Shown here piece by piece: positions 1 through 7,406 of a DNA stretch of 43,450 nt. Position 1 is the first letter of the stretch. Every line of letters begins with the position of its first letter. The stretch spans positions 1 through 43,450 of the IMG/VR virus record IMGVR_UViG_3300031785_000011; one strand, 5' to 3'. Origin of the DNA: a virus. Both the position numbers and the translations under genes were made by a program. The notes below the pieces were generated by a model that searched no databases, was not told where the DNA came from, and saw only the letters and a list, made by a program, of their open reading frames with translations.

Positions 1-1
1 G

Positions 2-259
2 TTCTCCCTTGCTGAGTTGGTCGCTGCAGATCAGTTCAAGTCATATGAAGAATTGAAGAAGCGTCTTGGTTACGTTCTTGGAAATGCTGCACCTCGTCAA
101 GATGCAGAAGTTGAAGATGAAGTTGAACTCATCGAAAGAGAAAGAGCAGAGCAAGTTGTTACTGCTGCAACCTCATCAAGTTCAGCACCAGTCACTGCTA
201 GTGCAGATGCTGACGAAGAGGATACACTCTCATACTTTGCAAGACTTGCTGAAGAGTGA
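2..259 (+). CDS. 32: Single-stranded DNA-binding protein gp32, C-terminal part
   Basis: The reading frame is open from the left edge of the window, so only the last 85 or so residues are present. The stretch QFKSYEELKKRLGYVLG matches my recollection of the KFKSFDELNTKFGQVMG segment near the C-terminus of T4 gp32. It is followed by an Ala/Ser linker and an acidic tail (DADEEDTLSYFARLAEE). In T4-type phages gp32 coats single-stranded DNA in replication, recombination and repair, and its acidic tail recruits partner replication proteins. The gene ends at a TGA and is followed within 70 bases by a strong hairpin terminator. Identity as gp32 is well supported by the C-terminal motif and the T4-type context; the DNA-binding OB fold lies outside the window. 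Confidence 0.85.
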   Translation, partial: FSLAELVAADQFKSYEELKKRLGYVLGNAAPRQDAEVEDEVELIERERAEQVVTAATSSSSAPVTASADADEEDTLSYFARLAEE

Positions 260-328
260 GATACAATCAACTCTGTCTAACATTGTTAGTCATAGCAGCA
301 TATTTAAATTTACTACTTAAGTAAAATC

Positions 329-355
329 AGACCGTAGAGAAATCTACGGTCTTTT
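329..355. terminator. Bidirectional intrinsic terminator between gp32 and gp53
   Basis: A perfect 10-bp stem (AGACCGTAGA / TCTACGGTCT) closes a GAAA tetraloop and is followed by TTTT on the plus strand. On the minus strand the same hairpin is followed by a short T-rich run (ATTTTAC). It sits between two convergent genes, gp32 (plus) and gp53 (minus), so it can end transcripts from both sides. Confidence 0.85.
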
Positions 356-1004
356 AATTTGGATCTGTATTTCTAGTATTCTCGGTTCTAACAAGATTAC
401 CATTAACATATTGAGAAGATTTACTATAAGTCATGATATTTCTCATATCAAGTAAGAACATATTTTTATAAGATGGTCGTAAAACTGTAATATTTCTTTT
501 ATCTTCGTTAATCTTAGCTTCATATTCATAATGAGTGACTCCACCCACTGGATTGAGAGTCGCTGTTGATGATGTTGGATCTGGAATAGTAAAATTAGAA
601 TCAACTACTTTTCCCTCTGGTAGATATACATTTCCAGATGAATCTTTTACCTCTCTAGTAACATAATATTTTATTTCATTTAAATCATTTCCATATTTGT
701 TCAAAGAGTAATCATATATTTCTTTACTGGTAAGTGGCCACTCATCTCTAATATTTACAATTCCAGCAGAATGAATAACAATCCAATCAAGATCAGATTG
801 TCCATACAAATCTAATGCTACTTGATCAGGTCTAAATCCATCTCTTATATAATAATTTTGTAAGTAAGTGATTGAACCTTTTAAATCATCACGTAATTTT
901 ACTCTACGAAAAAGATTTTTTACTTGAATGTAATCCCTTGATGATGCTCTTGAAGAGAAGGGTGATTGATAATCAATGTTTGGTAGTTCTCTAAAGTAAG
1001 ACAT
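354..1004 (-). CDS. 53: Baseplate wedge subunit gp53
   Basis: The 216-residue product resembles T4 gp53, the wedge component that closes the baseplate ring. Early in the protein, LQNYYIRDGFRPDQVALDLYG followed by DWIVIHSAGIVNIRDEWPLT corresponds to the T4 RTYYIKGSPRPEELANAIYG and YWVLL...YYGWITS region. The C-terminal part (YEAKINEDKRNITVLRPSYKNMFLLDMRNIM) matches the T4 pattern of a basic segment before a helix. Its length is close to T4 gp53 (about 196 residues). The start overlaps the stop of upstream gp48 by one base, so the two are probably translationally coupled and co-transcribed. The stop codon lies inside the trailing T-run of the bidirectional terminator. Confidence 0.85.
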   Translation of the reverse strand: MSYFRELPNIDYQSPFSSRASSRDYIQVKNLFRRVKLRDDLKGSITYLQNYYIRDGFRPDQVALDLYGQSDLDWIVIHSAGIVNIRDEWPLTSKEIYDYSLNKYGNDLNEIKYYVTREVKDSSGNVYLPEGKVVDSNFTIPDPTSSTATLNPVGGVTHYEYEAKINEDKRNITVLRPSYKNMFLLDMRNIMTYSKSSQYVNGNLVRTENTRNTDPN

Positions 1005-2134
1005 TAGTATCCAACTCCTTTAACAGATGCATAGTCCTCTCTAAAGATTGGATTGAGTTCTTTGAATTGCATATCAACTTGTATATGAGTAGGTGTACCA
1101 TCATAGAACGTGGAGTGTGTTCCAGCAGCAGTATAATTTACTTTCATATCACTTAAAACTGCAGGTTGAAATCTATTTAAAAATGGATGTGCACTATTTC
1201 CTTTTTTGTATTTTAAGTGAAAGATACTGGGTGCTTTAATGAATATACCTTTAGCTTCACTTTTAGTAGTACGAGATGGAGCCATTTCTATTTTAAAAGT
1301 TCTGATAATATCCATAACAACTTGTCCTTCTGATCTATTTCTAGGAAAGAATTGAAAGGAGAATGGGAACGTTCTAATACCAACTCCATTGAATAATAAT
1401 TCAAGATTAGGATTTAGGATTTGACCTGTTGCTCTTGATATAAGTTGATCTGCACTGACGTTACCACCAAGTGCTCCGATAGCAGTTCCTGCAACTGCAG
1501 CACCAATAGCACCTTGTACTTCATTATTAGCTAATACTTCAGCAGATCCACTAGCAAGTGTTTTGAAAGCATTTTTTAAAGCAACGACGCTACCTGTAGG
1601 ATCAACCCCACCTGCTACAGCAGATAATCCTGTTGCCTCTAATGGATTTAATCCAGACTCTCCATATTGAACTCCTTGACTATCAGTCACATTTCTAGGT
1701 ATCGGTAAATTAATTATAGATTTTATTACTTTCTTTTTTCTGTTTGATTGACTTCCTGTTTGAAGAGCAAAACTTGGATTTTCATCTTTTATTTTGTCTT
1801 TACCAGTACCTTTTGTGAATTCTAATACTGAACTATCTTGTGTCGATTTTAAGTTCGAGCTATCACCACTGCTTTTTAAATCTGTAAAAGTTACTCCTTG
1901 TAACTCTAGACCTGGTGCCTGATATTCTGCTATTACTATTTCCAAATAATCTGTTTCTTGATCATCCCTTCTTGATAATGGATATGATAATACTTTAGTT
2001 TTTTTTGCTCCCCCTTCTTCTTTCTTACCTGTTGTGGTTGTCGTGGTTGATGCTGGTGTAGACGCAAAAGTATTAGCATCAATTTTATCAAATGATGACG
2101 AGTCAGTATATTGACTCATTTCTTCTAGATTCAT
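1004..2134 (-). CDS. 48: Baseplate tail tube cap gp48
   Basis: This 376-residue protein resembles T4 gp48 (364 residues), which caps the central baseplate hub and, with gp54, starts tail tube polymerisation. Features seen are a low-complexity Ser/Thr/Lys N-terminus (about 1-140), an Ala/Gly-rich hydrophobic middle (about 170-230), and a C-terminal domain with GVGIRTFPFSFQFFPRN and VMDIIRTFKIEMAP, followed by FHLKYKKGNSAHPFLNRFQPAVL and IQVDMQFKELNPI. These C-terminal motifs are typical of tail-tube-fold proteins of T4-type phages. It overlaps gp53 downstream by one base and is preceded by a CTAAATAG late promoter-like motif on the same strand. Confidence 0.85.
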   Translation of the reverse strand: MNLEEMSQYTDSSSFDKIDANTFASTPASTTTTTTGKKEEGGAKKTKVLSYPLSRRDDQETDYLEIVIAEYQAPGLELQGVTFTDLKSSGDSSNLKSTQDSSVLEFTKGTGKDKIKDENPSFALQTGSQSNRKKKVIKSIINLPIPRNVTDSQGVQYGESGLNPLEATGLSAVAGGVDPTGSVVALKNAFKTLASGSAEVLANNEVQGAIGAAVAGTAIGALGGNVSADQLISRATGQILNPNLELLFNGVGIRTFPFSFQFFPRNRSEGQVVMDIIRTFKIEMAPSRTTKSEAKGIFIKAPSIFHLKYKKGNSAHPFLNRFQPAVLSDMKVNYTAAGTHSTFYDGTPTHIQVDMQFKELNPIFREDYASVKGVGY

Positions 2135-2155
2135 CTCAGCTATTACTTGTTTTAA

Positions 2156-2163
2156 CTATTTAG
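2156..2163 (-). promoter_or_regulatory. Putative late promoter (CTAAATAG) for gp48
   Basis: On the minus strand the sequence is CTAAATAG, one base different from the T4 late promoter core TATAAATA. It ends 21 bases before the gp48 ATG. It overlaps the TAG stop of the upstream 152-residue gene, so the assignment rests on motif and spacing only. Confidence 0.45.
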
Positions 2164-2614
2164 GTGGTTTCATCTGGAAATTCTGAAATGGTATCAATTC
2201 GAGGTCTTTTAACTCATCTGCAGTCACCTCATATAATCCACCCTGCACCTCTGGATACGTATATTTTCTATTTCTACCCCAGTGAAAGTTGTATGCAATG
2301 AATCCGTATGAGAATACTTCGGTTACTTGAACTAATGGATTTAAGTCAAATCTAATTTCTGGTGTTTTCGCCATGTATCTGAACACATAGTAAGAACCTG
2401 GTATGGGGACAACAGGACCTTCAGTCAAAACACTCTTGACTCTTGTTGCAAGTTCATCTGGATTTTTAATACTGACTAAACTATCAGAGATAGGACGAAC
2501 ACGATTGCCGATTGTGTCTTCAGGTCTGTCTTCTTGATACAAACCCTCATCTATTAATTTTTTCCTAAGTCTCAGCAGTGCTTTAGGTGATAATCTTGTC
2601 GCTCTACGTGCCAT
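2156..2614 (-). CDS. Hypothetical protein between gp4 and gp48
   Basis: I do not recognise this 152-residue product with certainty. It begins with a basic segment (MARRATRLSPKALLRLRKK) and then has a compact region with many aromatic residues (SYYVFRYMAKTPEIRFDL, then SYGFIAYNFHWGRNRKYTYP), ending in ELIPFQNFQMKPPK. It overlaps the 3' end of gp4 by 11 bases and precedes gp48, so it belongs to the minus-strand virion assembly unit. The basic N-terminus could contact DNA or an acidic partner, but that is inference. A virion or head-tail assembly role is suggested only by its position. No membrane segment or catalytic motif is visible. Confidence 0.75.
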   Translation of the reverse strand: MARRATRLSPKALLRLRKKLIDEGLYQEDRPEDTIGNRVRPISDSLVSIKNPDELATRVKSVLTEGPVVPIPGSYYVFRYMAKTPEIRFDLNPLVQVTEVFSYGFIAYNFHWGRNRKYTYPEVQGGLYEVTADELKDLELIPFQNFQMKPPK

Positions 2615-3050
2615 ATTTAATACCTAACTCTTTCTCTGTAAATACTTTGAACTCATATCCACGATCTTTACACCATTCATCGGCAGCATTCCACTTTGCT
2701 TGATTCTTTGCGTATTCATATGCTTCACGTAGATAACCCTTTGTCTGTCTTTTTGGTTTTGCTGGTGGTTTTGTTTGTTTATTTGGTTTGATCTCTATGA
2801 TATATTTCTTGATTGCACCTGTGCTCTCTTTCACTTTGATATAGAAATCTGGGAAGTATCTGTGTGGTCTATTATCAATCGGTGAACGATACCAAACGTA
2901 CATTTCTTCACTTCCCCATTCAAGTATTCGTTCATTATTATCACAATAAACCATGAATTTTCTCTCCCAAAGCGACCTATAAACAATGTTCGTAGGATTA
3001 CCTTTGTACTTCCGAGGATAAGATGGTTGATATTTACCCTTGTAAGACAT
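2604..3050 (-). CDS. 4: Head completion protein gp4
   Basis: The 148-residue product matches T4 gp4 (also called gp50/gp4; about 150 residues), required to complete DNA-filled heads before tail joining. Shared features seen are YKGNPTNIVYRSLWERKFMVY near the N-terminus, WGSEEMYVWYRSPIDNRPHRYFPDFYI in the middle, and a C-terminal KYIIEIKPNKQ segment. The E...D...ExK arrangement (E in LWERK, D in YFPDFY, E-x-K in IIEIKP) looks like a nuclease-fold active site of the TnsA/restriction-endonuclease type, so trimming of packaged DNA ends is possible. It is the first gene of the minus-strand unit and lies 28 bases from a CTAAATAC motif. Confidence 0.9.
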   Translation of the reverse strand: MSYKGKYQPSYPRKYKGNPTNIVYRSLWERKFMVYCDNNERILEWGSEEMYVWYRSPIDNRPHRYFPDFYIKVKESTGAIKKYIIEIKPNKQTKPPAKPKRQTKGYLREAYEYAKNQAKWNAADEWCKDRGYEFKVFTEKELGIKYGT

Positions 3051-3058
3051 CTAAATAA
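3051..3058 (+). promoter_or_regulatory. Putative late promoter (CTAAATAA) for the plus-strand tail operon
   Basis: CTAAATAA resembles the T4-type late promoter core TATAAATA. It lies 29 bases before the GTG start of the gp54-like gene at the head of a plus-strand run extending to about 39.7 kb. A mirror-image motif for the opposite strand is 20 bases further on. Confidence 0.55.
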
Positions 3059-3078
3059 TAATATAAGACAAGTTTTAG

Positions 3079-3086
3079 GTATTTAG
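3079..3086 (-). promoter_or_regulatory. Putative late promoter (CTAAATAC) for gp4
   Basis: On the minus strand the sequence is CTAAATAC, 28 bases upstream of the gp4 ATG. Together with the plus-strand motif at 3051-3058 it forms a divergent promoter pair in a 37-base intergenic space. Confidence 0.5.
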
Positions 3087-3087
3087 A

Positions 3088-3843
3088 GTGGTTAAACCTC
3101 GCAGAATTGATGATTTCAAACCTACATTTACAAATTTAGCACAAACATCACATTATCAATTGATATTTGGGGGATTACCTCTTGGTGTGAGACAACATTT
3201 AAATGTTCGTGGAGTTGATTATAGATTCATTACTGAAACATCAGGGTTACTTTGCAACAATGCAGTGTTACCTGGTGCGACTCTAGCAACTAGTCAGATA
3301 GTTGGTAACTTCATGGGTGTAACGGAAAATATGGCTCATACAAAGGTATTCACTAAGATAAACTTGGAATTTTATGTTGATAGTGAATATAAGAGTTTGA
3401 AGTTTTTAGAGCATTGGATAGAATTTATTGCAAACGCATCAGGTGAAGATAAAGATAGAAAAGATTATTACTTCAGAATGGAGTATCCTGATGATTATAA
3501 AGCATATCAAACTAAAATAATAAAATTTGATAGGGACTACAATGAAGAAATGCAATATAACTTCTATGGTATGTTTCCACAACAAATAAATGCAATACCT
3601 GTTAAGTATGAGGGATCTGATATTTTAAAAGCAACCGCTACGTTTATGTTTGATAGATACACTGCTGGTAAATATTCAAGTTACGATAAGTATCGTGGTA
3701 GATATAACAACTTGAAAGAGACATTTAAAAAAGAAAAACAAAGAAAAGAGGAAGTCAAAGCAATAGCAGATGACAGTGGACTAACGAACAGAGAAGCTGC
3801 TATAATACAAGCAGGTGGTTTTGTAGAAACAGTTATCGAATAA
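3088..3843 (+). CDS. 54: Baseplate tail tube initiator, gp54-like
   Basis: The 251-residue protein has a tail-tube-type architecture: an N-terminal segment (FTNLAQTSHYQLIFGGLP), a central LPGATLATSQIVGNFMGV loop, a beta strand KINLEFYVDSEYKSLKFLEHWIEFI, and a C-terminal strand pair ending in DILKATATFMFDRYTAG. This pattern is shared by T4 gp54 and the tube protein gp19. It heads an operon with gp26, gp51 and gp27, which matches the T4 54-48-29-28-27-51-26 neighbourhood, so gp54 is favoured. T4 gp54 is longer (320 residues). The start is GTG because no in-frame ATG occurs nearby and the open frame begins there. Alternative: a gp19 paralogue. Confidence 0.7.
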   Translation: MVKPRRIDDFKPTFTNLAQTSHYQLIFGGLPLGVRQHLNVRGVDYRFITETSGLLCNNAVLPGATLATSQIVGNFMGVTENMAHTKVFTKINLEFYVDSEYKSLKFLEHWIEFIANASGEDKDRKDYYFRMEYPDDYKAYQTKIIKFDRDYNEEMQYNFYGMFPQQINAIPVKYEGSDILKATATFMFDRYTAGKYSSYDKYRGRYNNLKETFKKEKQRKEEVKAIADDSGLTNREAAIIQAGGFVETVIE

Positions 3844-3876
3844 CCAACTATATAATATACAATTTAGTAATATATT

Positions 3877-4590
3877 ATGCCTTTACCAAAGATTAGCACC
3901 CCGACTTATGGGTTGACGATTCCTTCAAGTGGAAAGAATATAAAATATAGACCTTTTCTTGTTAAGGAAGAGAAGATACTTATCATTGCGATGGAGAGTC
4001 AGGATGATAAGCAAATTGCACAAGCAGTGAAAGATGTATTAGGAAGTTGTATCTTGACTAAGGGAATTAGTGTTGATAAACTTTCCACATTTGATATTGA
4101 ATATTTATTTTTGAATATTCGTGGTAAATCTGTGGGTGAGAGTGTTGAAGTATTAATCACTTGCCCTGATGATAATAAAACTAAAGTGCCTGTGATGATC
4201 AATTTGGATGATATCAAAATTAAGAAAGATGATGATCATAGTGTAGATATACCACTTGATGGTAATTTAAGTATGAGAATGAAGTATCCAGCGATGGGTG
4301 AATTTATAAAGAATAACTTTAGCACTGAGATGAAAGTTGATGATACTTTTGATATGGTTGTATCTTGTATCGAACAAGTTTATAGTGAGGAGGAGTCTTG
4401 GTCGGCAGCAGACTGCACAAAAGATGAAATGCAAGAGTTTCTAGAGCAATTAGATTCTAATCAATTTAAGAAAATAGAAAAATTCTTTGAAACTATGCCT
4501 AGATTATCTCATACATTCAAAGTTACTAATCCAAATACAAAAGTTGAAAGTGATGTTACGTTAGAGGGGTTAAACTCTTTTTTCGTCTAG
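3877..4590 (+). CDS. 26: Baseplate hub subunit / tail-assembly chaperone gp26
   Basis: The 237-residue protein opens with LPKISTPTYGLTIPSSGKNIKYRPFLVKEEKILIIA, a signature of the T4-like gp26 family. It has further family-like stretches, such as FDIEYLFLNIRGKSVGE and CPDDN followed by VPVMINLDDI. In T4, gp26 acts with gp51 in assembly of the central baseplate hub. A standard -1 slippery heptamer (T TTT TTC) occurs two codons before the stop, and a -1 shift there enters the gp51 frame without meeting a stop, giving a predicted gp26-gp51 fusion of about 300 residues. This parallels the G/GT chaperones of lambda-like tails. It lies just upstream of two tape-measure candidates. Confidence 0.85.
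   Translation: MPLPKISTPTYGLTIPSSGKNIKYRPFLVKEEKILIIAMESQDDKQIAQAVKDVLGSCILTKGISVDKLSTFDIEYLFLNIRGKSVGESVEVLITCPDDNKTKVPVMINLDDIKIKKDDDHSVDIPLDGNLSMRMKYPAMGEFIKNNFSTEMKVDDTFDMVVSCIEQVYSEEESWSAADCTKDEMQEFLEQLDSNQFKKIEKFFETMPRLSHTFKVTNPNTKVESDVTLEGLNSFFV
4578..4584 (+). promoter_or_regulatory. Candidate -1 programmed ribosomal frameshift site (T TTT TTC)
   Basis: In the gp26 frame the codons are TCT TTT TTC GTC TAG, so the heptamer T TTT TTC is correctly phased for tandem -1 slippage. After the shift the codons read CGT CTA GGT ATG, joining gp26 residue 236 through Arg-Leu-Gly to the gp51 methionine. No clear Shine-Dalgarno sequence precedes the gp51 ATG. Only a weak downstream stem (TCTAG with CTAGA) was seen. 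Confidence 0.65.
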
Positions 4591-4592
4591 GT

Positions 4593-4778
4593 ATGGCTCA
4601 TGAGGATCTAGAGTCATACTACAAAACAAATTTTGCCTTGATGCAACACCATAAATATAGTTTGACAGAGCTAGAAAATATGATTCCGTGGGAGAGAGAT
4701 ATCTATCTCACATTGCTTCAACAATACATTGAAGAGGAAAAATTGAAGGCTCAGCAGGAAAGAGGTATTAATGGATGA
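4593..4778 (+). CDS. 51: Baseplate hub assembly protein gp51-like (short)
   Basis: The 61-residue ORF has the sequence pattern NFALMQHHKYSLTELENMIPWERDIYLTLLQQYIEEE, which resembles the hub-assembly protein called gp51 in T4-like cyanophages. T4 gp51 itself is much longer (about 249 residues). The pattern also resembles the short C-terminal 'T' extensions of tail-assembly chaperones, with an aromatic/WERD helix. The ATG is two bases after the gp26 stop with no good ribosome binding site. The frame is open upstream through the gp26 slippery sequence, so it may be made mainly as a gp26-gp51 frameshift fusion, or by reinitiation. It overlaps the next gene by 8 bases. Confidence 0.75.
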   Translation: MAHEDLESYYKTNFALMQHHKYSLTELENMIPWERDIYLTLLQQYIEEEKLKAQQERGING

Positions 4779-6105
4779 AGACCAGCAACAGGAAGGTCAA
4801 CAAGAAGAGGAACAGAAAGAACAACGAATAGCTCCAGCAGCATTTACCAGTTTTAATATATCTGCACCTCCAAGAAGACCAATCTCATCTCTAGCACTAT
4901 TTCAAAGACAGAGTGCTGAGGGTGATGAGGAACTTGCTGCTGCTGTAAAATCGAATCAGACAGCGATAACTTCGATAAACAGTACACTTGCGACTGTAAC
5001 AATACAAATATCTGCACTTAACAAGTCATTAGTTCAAGTTGCTGAACAAATCAAACAATCGGCAGCGTTAGAGAACTTAAAAATGGCTCAAGAGAGAAAG
5101 CAAGAAATGATGCTTGCTGATAGAAATTTAAGAAGAGGTGCTGAAAATAATATAGAAAGAGGAATACAGGCAGCGTTATTTGCACCTGTGCAGAGAATAG
5201 GAGCAAAGGCAACATTTACTTTATCAAGACTCATTAATTTCTTTAATGTGTTATTAGGAGGATTTTTAGTAGGAAGAGCACTTAATTTAATAACTGCTTT
5301 AGTAAATGACGATAAAGAAGCATTAAAGAAGATTGGTGATACGATAGTTGGACAACTTGCAGCAGCAGGTGGTATATTTCTGGCGATCAATGGTGGTTTA
5401 TTAATTGCACTTAATTCTTTAACAAGATTAGCAACATTTCTTACACAGGTAGCAGTTTCTAATTTATTAATTAAACCAATAAGATTGATATTTAATATTG
5501 CGAAAGGGTTAGTTACAGCGATAGCTGCAGCAGCATCAGGTATATTCAACAATGTATCACCTCCCACAACTATTGGACCTCAAAATAATAAACCAAATAC
5601 TAATAACAAGAATAGAAATGTAAATCGTCTGGGCACAATTTTCGCTGCATTAGCAAACTTTGGATTTGCAGCAAATCAAATACGTCAGGGTGGTGATCCT
5701 AAAAGAGAGTTAACAGGTGCCTCTGGTGGTCTTTTATCATTTATACTTTCACAGAGTATTGGTCGTCGTATGATGGCTAGTCCTAATTTTGGTGTGAGAG
5801 CATTGGGATTTGGAGTGCAAGTGCTTGGACCTCTTTTAGGATACCCATTAACGACCACGGGATATGATTTGATCACACAATCTGCTGGATTTGAAGCGAT
5901 AAGTGGTGATGTATCTAAAGATATTTCAACTTCAATTGATAAAATTAAACAAAATAATATAATAGTAAATCAACAAAAACCAGCACAACCTGCACCGTTT
6001 GGTGCTGAAGGTAGAGCGGCTCTAATAATGTTCGCTCCATCAAATAATATTAATAATATGTACCTTGCATACTCTCATATTCAGTATAACGTTCCAATGG
6101 TATGA
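4771..6105 (+). CDS. Putative tape measure-type tail protein A
   Basis: The 444-residue product has an acidic Gln/Glu-rich N-terminus (1-19), a probable coiled-coil helix (about 55-130), and two hydrophobic stretches (about 150-178 and 193-250) containing INFFNVLLGGFLVGRALNLI and GGIFLAINGGLLIALNSL. A Pro/Asn-rich linker follows near residues 265-285. Hydrophobic segments inside a mostly helical tail protein, directly after chaperone-like gp26/gp51, fit the tape measure position occupied by gp28/gp29 in T4. The next gene has a similar hydrophobic motif, so the two may be paralogues acting together. I cannot align it to T4 gp29, so tape measure is an inference. Alternative: a membrane-active hub protein ejected with DNA. 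Confidence 0.8.
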   Translation: MDEDQQQEGQQEEEQKEQRIAPAAFTSFNISAPPRRPISSLALFQRQSAEGDEELAAAVKSNQTAITSINSTLATVTIQISALNKSLVQVAEQIKQSAALENLKMAQERKQEMMLADRNLRRGAENNIERGIQAALFAPVQRIGAKATFTLSRLINFFNVLLGGFLVGRALNLITALVNDDKEALKKIGDTIVGQLAAAGGIFLAINGGLLIALNSLTRLATFLTQVAVSNLLIKPIRLIFNIAKGLVTAIAAAASGIFNNVSPPTTIGPQNNKPNTNNKNRNVNRLGTIFAALANFGFAANQIRQGGDPKRELTGASGGLLSFILSQSIGRRMMASPNFGVRALGFGVQVLGPLLGYPLTTTGYDLITQSAGFEAISGDVSKDISTSIDKIKQNNIIVNQQKPAQPAPFGAEGRAALIMFAPSNNINNMYLAYSHIQYNVPMV

Positions 6106-7403
6106 TGAGATCAAATTTAAATTTAGATTCAATAAAGAGATCATTGTCTGGTTTATCAGAGTCAATTAAGACTGCTAAAACAAACTCTGATCAGATATCA
6201 GATAGTGTCACCAAAAGGAATGAGGTCAAAAGAGAATCTTTATCTATGTCTTCTAAGTTATTTGCTAGGAGAAGAGATAATCTAAGAAGAAGAGATAAGG
6301 AGGATTTAATTGAAGCTGGTGGTGTGATGGGTGCTTTCAGAGCACGAACCAGAGCAGTGAGAAATCAAACAAAAGGATTTCTAGGAAGAATACTTGATTT
6401 CTTAGCGACTGTTTTGATAGGATGGGCAGTGTTGAATTTGCCTAAGATTATTAAACTAGCAGAAGGTGTAATGAAAAGACTGAAGAAATTCTTTGATATT
6501 GTTGAGGGATTTGCAACAAGCACGATAGAATTTTTTACAGGTCTAGGTGCTAGATTTACTGAAATGTCTGAGTTGGTGGGTAAATTTGATTTTGTGAACA
6601 TAAAGAATCAGATTGAGAAATTTATGCGTAAAGTTCAAGACGCATTTACAAAGATAACACTTACAACAATTAGGGATGTAAGAAACTTTTTAGATAAGAG
6701 TGATAAGGAACTAGCAGAAGAACTTGGAATAAAAGATTTGTATGATCAATTGGTTGATGGTGAAGAGGATGGTATTGATAGCAGTGATGTAAATGAGGAC
6801 TCTGAAGAAACTGATGAAGAAGATGACTCTGATTCTGATTTAGATAAAGAGAAACTCATAATGGATGGAATTGAAATGTTGAAGCAACAACAAAATGGTA
6901 AGTTAACTGATAAACAACAAAATTTATTAGATGAAAAAAATTATAAAGAGTTGGATAAGGAATTATCAAAAAATGGAATTATACTTCTTATTGATAAAGA
7001 TAATGGTTTTATAAGTTATCTTCCTTATGAGAATAAAAAAGATCCAGGTCTACAATACAGAGGAAACGAGGATCTATTTCGTGAACAAAATATCTTTCCT
7101 TATCAGCGAGACTCTGATGGATATACTGATATTTTTGATCCTACTAAAACATCATCTGATCAAAATTCAAAAGATAATGTATTACCACCTGGTTCAATTA
7201 CTCCACCAGTAAAAAATAAACCCGATCTTGATACTGGTACAGAAAGTAATGATATAATAATAGATATTCCTCCAAGTGATTCAATTGATAATTTGATAGA
7301 TAGCATGAACAAAGCTGCTGGAATACCTACTGATGGTGACATAAATAATGGTAACTTAACTAATAAAAATTTTAATGACGCAATGTATAATAGTATACCG
7401 TAA
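6102..7403 (+). CDS. Putative tape measure-type tail protein B
   Basis: The 433-residue protein overlaps the previous gene by 4 bases. Its N-terminal 100 residues are basic and helical (KRNEVKRESLSMSSKLFARR), followed by a hydrophobic segment FLGRILDFLATVLIGWAVLN (about 102-121). This aligns by eye with LSRLINFFNVLLGGFLVGRALNL of the preceding protein. The C-terminal half is very acidic (EEDGIDSSDVNEDSEETDEEDDSDSD, quoted in part by positions about 221-246) and probably disordered. It lies between a tape measure-like gene and gp27, so a central hub or tape measure complex role is likely. No enzymatic motif is visible. Confidence 0.8.
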   Translation: MMRSNLNLDSIKRSLSGLSESIKTAKTNSDQISDSVTKRNEVKRESLSMSSKLFARRRDNLRRRDKEDLIEAGGVMGAFRARTRAVRNQTKGFLGRILDFLATVLIGWAVLNLPKIIKLAEGVMKRLKKFFDIVEGFATSTIEFFTGLGARFTEMSELVGKFDFVNIKNQIEKFMRKVQDAFTKITLTTIRDVRNFLDKSDKELAEELGIKDLYDQLVDGEEDGIDSSDVNEDSEETDEEDDSDSDLDKEKLIMDGIEMLKQQQNGKLTDKQQNLLDEKNYKELDKELSKNGIILLIDKDNGFISYLPYENKKDPGLQYRGNEDLFREQNIFPYQRDSDGYTDIFDPTKTSSDQNSKDNVLPPGSITPPVKNKPDLDTGTESNDIIIDIPPSDSIDNLIDSMNKAAGIPTDGDINNGNLTNKNFNDAMYNSIP

Positions 7404-7406
7404 ACT

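Noticed and set aside
5088-5567. 159-residue minus-strand open frame inside tape measure-type protein A
   Set aside because: It is antisense to a well-supported gene, with composition expected of a shadow frame and no promoter or ribosome binding site.
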